Assembly: GCA_940337035.1 (NCBI GenBank)
Contig: CALNHX010003310.1
Location: forward strand, 89,247 to 153,246
Source: Agriotes lineatus
Lineage: Eukaryota > Arthropoda > Insecta > Coleoptera > Elateridae
Length of the DNA: 64,000 nt
Reading direction: 5' to 3'
The notes beneath the pieces are model-generated. The model worked only from the letters and a program-made list of their open reading frames with translations, did no database searches and was not told the origin of the DNA. Numbering within the stretch: the stretch's first letter is position 1; each line of letters begins with the position of its first letter. The position numbers and the translations under genes were made by a program. This document shows positions 59,201 through 64,000 of the stretch, piece after piece.

Positions 59201-60077
59201 GTAAAGCAGCCAAGACACTCCACATAAAACAACGATTATCAGCATTTTGAATGTTAATTACAGCCTTCCTATTTTGAATTGTTTGCGGTAGTGGAATATA
59301 TGATGAAGCCCTTAGAGGACTATATTTGTTGATATTCAACTCGATAAACAACAACCTTTCCAGGGCCCATCCACTCTCTCTTTCTTGAAACTCGCTAACT
59401 TTATTGTCAATGATATCGATGAAATAATTATAAAGTTCGTTTAGGTTTGTTGATGAAGTGCAAACTTTGAATTTGGTATTAAATGATTTTACTTCTTTTA
59501 GATCTTTCGATTGTAATGTGAAAAGTCCAAACAATTCAATATTAATCTTCACAGCACCATGCTTACCCAAACTTGCCACAATGGAGTCAACACATTTTTG
59601 CTTCAAAATCTTCATATATTCTTTTATATCAACATATATTTTCGTATCACCTGTTGTAGTAATACGGTATGTTGCTATTCGGTGTTTAAAGGATTGGTTT
59701 ATTACTGTAACACCATTCCCTTCACCCACGCACGCCTTGTTTTTATGTTGTAGGCTTCTACAATGTTGCATCATGTATTTTCTCAAGACAGATACATCAC
59801 ATACTTCACATCTTGTTGTATCGCCTTGAATTTGAATGCTACCATCAACACACGTTTGTTTAGGCTTAGGTGTTAGTTGAACACCATCTTCCAACTTCCT
59901 TTTCCGTAAACCATGTTTTTCAACTTGATGTTTTCGGAAATGTCCTATACTTGAAAATGTAAGCCCACATACTTCACATAACTGAGATAGTGGCATACAA
60001 TAACCTTCTCGATGTCTGTGTAGGCTATCTTTCCGAGTGAACTGCTTCTTGCACACATCACAAGTAAATTGCTTCAT
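56217..60077 (-). CDS. Polinton/adintovirus-type family-B DNA polymerase with zinc fingers and embedded endonuclease VII-like module
   Basis: Intact frame of about 1286 codons. The ATG at 60077 is preferred over the upstream in-frame GTG at 60083 and lies 21 bases past a splice acceptor. It would replicate a linear element genome, probably by protein priming. Seen in order (residues from the GTG): C2H2-type zinc fingers (9-65 and about 92-113); a conserved N-terminal region with ADNRCFMWSVLAALHP (about 283) and HYCFIKNLSRL (about 385); a CX2C...H...C finger (about 410-432); ExoI YVDFES (about 475); a zinc/HNH module CHICEKPF...KDHCHLTGKYRG...H...CN (572-605), as in recombination endonuclease VII; ExoII NLSNYDAHL (about 620); ExoIII YLKSDVLLLAD (about 780); motif A YLDATNLYG (about 882); motif B KLMNNAVFGKTMEN (about 1028); motif C YTDTDSL (about 1130). 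All catalytic motifs look intact. No partner integrase, ATPase, protease or capsid gene is in view. A host-domesticated copy or an endogenous virus is an alternative. Confidence 0.92.
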   Translation of the reverse strand: MKQFTCDVCKKQFTRKDSLHRHREGYCMPLSQLCEVCGLTFSSIGHFRKHQVEKHGLRKRKLEDGVQLTPKPKQTCVDGSIQIQGDTTRCEVCDVSVLRKYMMQHCRSLQHKNKACVGEGNGVTVINQSFKHRIATYRITTTGDTKIYVDIKEYMKILKQKCVDSIVASLGKHGAVKINIELFGLFTLQSKDLKEVKSFNTKFKVCTSSTNLNELYNYFIDIIDNKVSEFQERESGWALERLLFIELNINKYSPLRASSYIPLPQTIQNRKAVINIQNADNRCFMWSVLAALHPVDKDACRITKYTKYKNELNFVGIEFPVKLCDIPKFELQNDISINVYSLDSIYENGKIKYEISGPLHFTKTKRVIHVNLLLIDDNEGGSHYCFIKNLSRLVNHQLSNNEHKKSFCDGCLMNFTSSERLALHQQHDCKNVRVILPTTEPRLDKFGNTLPQNILKFESFEQKLKLPFVVYVDFESMLVPLQYCQQDSNKPFSQKTHMHTPYSFAYYIKSSYDDSLSKFESYRGFDCANVFCERMDADIKEIYVNHLKHIVPMNNLTQNEKLVHKIAVNCHICEKPFLDNDERVKDHCHLTGKYRGPAHSICNLNFKLSNFIPIFFHNLSNYDAHLFIKALGLDESKIDVIATNKEKYISFTKHILVETIVDKNGKEKNVFMKLRFLDSFRFMPMSLEKLAKNLGVEQCTEIKKYFGEGEKFSLIRQKGVFPYSYVDSMERLDDPKLPTREQFHNTLTNSKISELDYERAKMVWGVFKCKTLGDYSDIYLKSDVLLLADIFENFRYVCMEAYKLDPCHFYTAPGLSWNAMLKYTEIELELLTDIDMVHFFQKGIRGGLCQCSKRAVKANNPFMSTFNPNKQTSYLSYLDATNLYGASLSMHLPTGGFQWLSDSEIQNFNISEILNTNRGYVLEVDLDYPESLHDLHNELPFCPENITPPNSKYTKLIANLNPKEKYIIHYQNLQQCLNAGLKLRKVHRILSFSQSPWLKKYVDLNTVRRNQAVNEFEKTFYKLMNNAVFGKTMENVDKRVDIRLITHWENIGKRLGAESLICKPNFKNLTIISEDFVAIQMERLKVVYNKPIYIGFCVLDLSKFIMYNFYYNFIKEKYGGKALLAYTDTDSLILELFTENFYDDMKKNLEYFDTSNYLPNNRFDMLITKSVIGRMKDEYGGKIIWKFYGTGAKAYIVDVEGEFTKKAKGVQTAIIKNELDMDDYEGVVLHNKTIYKTMRQFRSYNHQLYTEIKNKVALSPEDDKRYIIPGTHMTLAWGHYKIPATC

Positions 60078-60359
60078 CTCCACGCTACGAGATAGTGCTA
60101 AAAACAGAATGAAGTGAGAGCTCTACATTAACCCTCGTACACTATATTATTACCTGCTATAATTGAATATAACCGAACCCTTGTGATCTTATACGAAGAC
60201 GTTGTACCACCAGCTAGTATTTGTAATATAATTTTCAGTAAAGCTATAGATACAAATCAGAACTAACACAGTCAATGTAAAATTTACTGCTTGAACTGAA
60301 TCAACAAACACGTCTTCTATTCAGGGAACAGCAACTGCAACAACGAATGTGATATTAGT

Positions 60360-62620
60360 ACTAAGCTTAATGATGTTTACCTAGAGGGTAGTATCCAGAG
60401 CTTGAAAGTTTACTAGTCCCACTAACACTAAAATTCGAAATAATTGACAGAAACTCGACAGAAGGTCCTCATATGAGCAGACCATTAAAATATCTAAGTA
60501 ACACTTTATTATAAAAAGAATACTTAATGGCGTTTACCTAAAGCATAAAATTGAAATCTTAAAATTTTACAAACTAATTTTTTTGGTAAATTCTAATAAA
60601 TCCGAAATTATTTGAAACTCGACAGAAGGAATTCACATAGGCACCCTATTAAAATTTCTAAATAAAATTTTATTATAAAAGACACGCTTAATGATGTTTA
60701 CCTAAACCATAAAATTGAAAGCTTGAAATTTTACAAGTCCCACTAACACCAAAATTCGAAAAATTACGAGAAACTCAACAGAAGGCCGTGATATAAGCAG
60801 ACCTTTAAAATTTCTAAATAAAATGTTATTATAAACTGAATGCTTAATGAGGTTTACCTAAAGGGTAGTATCCAGAACTTGAAAGTTTACTAGTCCCACT
60901 AACACCAAATTCGAAATAATTGACAGAAACTCGACAGAAGGTCCTCATATGAGCAGACCATTAAAATAGCTAAGTAACACTTTATTATAAAAAGAATACT
61001 CAATGACGTTTACCTAAAGCATAAAATTGAAATCTTAAAATTTCACAAACTAATTTTTTTGGTCAATTCTAAAAAATCTGAAATTATTTGAAACTCGACA
61101 GAAGGAATTCATATAAGCACCCTATTAAAATTTCTAAATAAAATTTTATTATAAAAGAAACGCTTAATGATGTTTACCTAAACCATAAAATTGAAAGCTT
61201 GAAATTTTACAAGTCCCACTAACACCAAAATTCGAAATAATTACGAGAAACTCAACAGAAGGCCATGATATAAGCAGACCATTACAATTTCTAAATAAAA
61301 TTTTATTATAAAAAGAATACTTAACGACGTTTACCTAAAGCATAAAATTGAAAGTTGAAATTTCGCAAGTCCCACTAAAACCAAAAAATTCGAAATAATT
61401 GCCCGAAACTCAACAGAGGGCTCTCTTATGAGCACCCCATTAAAATTTCTAAACAAAATTTTATTATAAAAGGAATGCTTAATGATGTTTACCTAAAGCA
61501 TAAAATTCAAAGATTGAAATTTTACTAGTCGGACTAACACCAAAATCCGAAATAATTACCAGAAACTCAACAGAAGGCCCTCATGTAAGCAGATCATTAA
61601 AATTTCTAAATAAAATTTTATCATAAAAAGAATGCTGAATGACGTTTACCTACAGCATAAAATTTCAATCGTAAAATATAAATTTTTCGGCAAATTCTAA
61701 AAAAATCCGAATTTATTTGAAACTCGACAGAGAGTCCTCATATAAGAACCCCATTAAAATTTATAAATAAAATTTTATTAAAAAAAGAATGCTTAATGAC
61801 GTTTACCTAAAGCATAAAATTCAAAGATTGAAATTTCGCGCCCCGACTAAAACCAAAAAATCGATATAATTGTCCGAATCTCAGCAGCAAGCTCTCATAT
61901 GAGCAGACCATTAAAATTTCTAAATAACATTTTATTATAAAAGGAACGCTTAATGATGTTTACCTTAACCATAAAATTGAAAGCTTGAAATTTTACAAGT
62001 CCCACTAACACCAAAATTCGAAATAATTACAAGAAACTCAACAGAAGACCCTGATATAAGCAGACCATTAATATTTCTAAATAAAATTTTAATATAAAAA
62101 GAATGCTTAATGACGTTTACTTACAGCATTAAATTCAAAGATTGAAATTTCGCGCCCCGACTAAAACCAAAAAATTGAAATAATTGTCCGAAACTCAGCA
62201 GTAGACTCTCATATGACCATACCATTAAAATTTCTAAATAAAATTTTATTATAAAAGGAACGCTTAATGATGTTTACCTAAACCATAAAATTGAAAGCTT
62301 GAAATTTTACGTCCCACTAAAATCAAAAAATTCGAAATAATTGCCCGAAACTCAGCAAAAGGCTCTCTTGTAAGCAGAGCATTAAAATTTCTAAATAAAA
62401 TTCTATCATAAAAAGAATGCCGAATGGCGTTTACCAAAGCATGAAATTGAAATCTTAAAATTTTTCGAACTTAACACATTTTTTCGGCAAATTCTAAAAA
62501 AATCCGAAATTATTTGAAACTCGTCAGAAGGCCCTAATATAAGCACTCCAGTAAAATATCTAAATAAAGTTTTATTATAAAAAGAATGCTTAATGACGTT
62601 TACCTAAAGCATAATATCCA
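60360..62620. repeat. 158-bp satellite, about 15 units
   Basis: The landmark TTAATGATGTTTACCTAAA (and variants) recurs at 60368, 60526, 60691, 60845, 61002, 61166, 61321, 61480, 61636, 61794, 61950, 62107, 62266, 62422 and 62590, a period of 154-165 bp. Other unit landmarks are CATTAAAATTTCTAAATAAA, AAATTCGAAATAATT and ACTCAACAGAAGGCC. The first six units show a three-unit (about 476 bp) higher-order period: the GGGTAGTATCCAGA variant appears at 60385 and 60860, and the variant with AACCATAAAATTGAAAG at 60704 and 61180. Noncoding and AT-rich. It is unrelated to the 119-bp satellite. Confidence 0.9.
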
Positions 62621-62931
62621 GCAACTGCACGCAATTATTCTAAGTCCAAAATTGTGTTTTTTTTAAATATCTCAGAAACCGAGCCAGATAGGGCAAAAAT
62701 AAGAAAAAAATCCCGCTCCAACCCCCGCTAGTCTGGATTTACTCGCATCTTTCATAATACACGGGTTTCAACCCCAAAATCATACGTCTTCAACCACCCC
62801 CTATATAGACAGCAATAAATACAACGAAATTTTTCTAAGTTCAATGTGATTGCGATTGTCTGAACCGCGCGATTCGGATAATATAAAATAAATAATTAAT
62901 ATAAAATTCTAAAACCACCCTTCTTATATGC
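62621..62931. other. Unique spacer between satellite and palindrome
   Basis: AT-rich DNA with no gene or repeat recognised; it contains a short C-rich patch (CCCGCTCCAACCCCCGC at about 62711). Confidence 0.4.
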
Positions 62932-64000
62932 GAGCATGATAAATTAATATGATCTACTTCGACTTATTTGATCACCCACGTGTGTAACCGATAAATATGT
63001 AATATCAAAAGTTAAAGCGAATAATTAAAAAAAAAACGAATGATCGAGGTGAATACGTAACACCCACCACCAGAGTTTAATAGAAAAAATACACAGAGAA
63101 CTCACCTGAATGAACACACAATCAGAAACTAGACCGGATCGAAAACACTTAGCACTTAACACCACCGCAACTGCAGAACTATTGACGAGGTCAAGATCAA
63201 CGCTCTAATATACTCAGTCATAACAGCACACGTACCGCCAACTGAGCACCCCATGCAAGAGGCCCCCGATAATAACGAATTTTGTGCTATTTTGCCATAA
63301 GAAACAGTGTTAAATTGAACATTTCAAGCGAGAAGTAACATATTCTCATATAAATGCGTGCAAATCAAAGCACAGTGTCGACCGGATTATAAAACCAGCC
63401 CCCGGCGGGCGGCTGCTGGAATCCGGTTCTTCCACCTGAACAAACGGGCGGAGCCCGTTTGTTTAGGTGCTCTGCACTGAGGATGGACGAGGCTAGGTGG
63501 AAGAACCGGATTCCAGCAGCCGCCCGCCGGGGGCTGGTTTTATAATCCGGTCGACACTGTGCTTTGATTTGCACGCATTTATATGAGAATATGTTACTTC
63601 TCGCTTGAAATGTTCAATTTAACACTGTTTCTTATGGCAAAATAGCACAAAATTCGTTATTATCGGGGGCCTCTTGCATGGGGTGCTCAGTTGGCGGTAC
63701 GTGTGCTGTTATGACTGAGTATATTAGAGCGTTGATCTTGACCTCGTCAATAGTTCTGCAGTTGCGGTGGTGTTAAGTGCTAAGTGTTTTCGATCCGGTC
63801 TAGTTTCTGATTGTGTGTTCATTCAGGTGAGTTCTCTGTGTATTTTTTCTATTAAACTCTGGTGGTGGGTGTTACGTATTCACCTCGATCATTCGTTTTT
63901 TTTTTAATTATTCGCTTTAACTTTTGATATTACATATTTATCGGTTACACACGTGGGTGATCAAATAAGTCGAAGTAGATCATATTAATTTATCATGCTC
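62932..64000. repeat. Large near-perfect palindrome reaching the window end
   Basis: 62932-63437 and 63495-64000 are reverse complements over 506 bp each, with no mismatch noticed by eye; the symmetry continues beyond the window. The 57-bp spacer (63438-63494) includes its own stem, AAACGGGCGGAGCCCGTTT. Bases near the centre are GC-rich (GCCGCCCGCCGGGGGCTGG) and the outer parts AT-rich. Each arm carries the same splice-donor-like ATTCAG|GTGAGTTC, pointing away from the centre. It may be terminal repeats of two elements joined head to head, an inverted duplication, or an assembly fold-back. Confidence 0.93.
63106..63437 (-). promoter_or_regulatory. Candidate promoter and leader exon of the polymerase gene
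   Basis: On the minus strand, sequence leading to the donor at 63106 would form a noncoding first exon. A transcription start could lie in the arm around the motif TCAGTTGGCGG (about 63245) or further towards the centre, where TTTTATAATCCGG (about 63390) offers a weak TATA-like element. Because the arm is repeated, the same signals exist on the plus strand at 63495-63826, pointing right. Predicted from sequence only. Confidence 0.3.

Larger units (their letters stand above)
60098..63105 (-). other. Putative first intron of the polymerase gene
   Basis: Minus-strand donor ATTCAG|GTGAGTTC at 63105 and acceptor TTCTGTTTTTAG| at 60098 would join a short leader exon to the polymerase coding exon with only about 20 bases of 5' UTR before the ATG. 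The intron would hold the 158-bp satellite. This is inferred from sequence signals alone. Confidence 0.45.

Noticed and set aside
58526..59829. Plus-strand frames opposite the DNA polymerase
   Set aside because: Antisense shadows of the intact minus-strand gene.
60200..60220. CCAGCTAG|T as a second Helitron end
   Set aside because: It lacks the preceding GC-rich stem and any shared upstream sequence with the 21.5-kb terminus.
63365..63574. 69-codon frame spanning the palindrome centre
   Set aside because: It lies across the inverted arms and spacer and owes its openness to GC-rich symmetry; no homology.

Overview
The window is eukaryotic nuclear DNA that is almost entirely repeats and mobile elements. 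The element mix points to an insect (or at least an arthropod): a BEL/Pao LTR retrotransposon primed by tRNA-Tyr, a P-element/THAP9-type transposase, an RTE-type non-LTR retrotransposon, a Helitron-like 3' end, CAGGGTGT-type inverted-repeat elements, and two copies of a Polinton/adintovirus-type family-B DNA polymerase. I saw no recognisable host gene, rRNA, tRNA or CRISPR. No species can be named from this sequence alone.

Layout. 1-21383 is a satellite of about 119-120 bp monomers with nested higher-order repeats; most large offsets are multiples of five monomers. It ends against a sequence that closes like a Helitron (..CTAG|T at 21522). 21.5-25.3 kb is AT-rich noncoding DNA with one 1.27 kb inverted-repeat element. 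25279-32110 is a complete but dead BEL/Pao provirus: two LTRs, primer site and polypurine tract, with gag-pro-RT-integrase broken by a frameshift, an internal deletion and three in-frame stops. Next to it is a scrap of a DUF4817-type helix-turn-helix gene. 33.5-38.0 kb (minus strand) is a decayed family-B DNA polymerase, split by about 2.3 kb of unrelated DNA. 37.9-43.9 kb is a tandem array of about 290 bp units, invaded by a hairpin element, by an RTE fragment with an 11-bp target duplication, and at its right end by a nested set of palindromic elements. 44.9-47.4 kb is a 2.5 kb element with inverted repeats of about 320-350 bp. 47.8-50.6 kb holds one MITE and otherwise nothing I recognise.

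50625-52911 (minus) is a long open P-element-type transposase exon. 53.3-55.0 kb holds short tandem repeats and an inverted second copy of the element nested at 44.2 kb. 56217-60077 (minus) is the best-preserved gene of the window: an intact protein of about 1286 residues with N-terminal zinc fingers, a Cys/His-bearing domain of unknown role, a 3'-5' exonuclease, an embedded endonuclease VII-like zinc/HNH module, and polymerase motifs A, B and C. Upstream of it lies a 158-bp satellite (60.36-62.62 kb), then a near-perfect palindrome of at least 506 bp per arm (62932-64000, running off the window). Splice signals suggest that the polymerase mRNA begins in a short exon inside this palindrome and that the satellite sits in its first intron.

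How the parts relate. These are layered insertions, not an operon or pathway. The order can partly be read: the RTE fragment and the hairpin elements entered the 290-bp array after it amplified, and an unrelated segment entered the decayed polymerase. The most unusual unit is the intact polymerase with its palindromic flank, which may be one end of a protein-primed, Polinton-like element. No integrase, packaging ATPase, protease or capsid gene is visible within the window.
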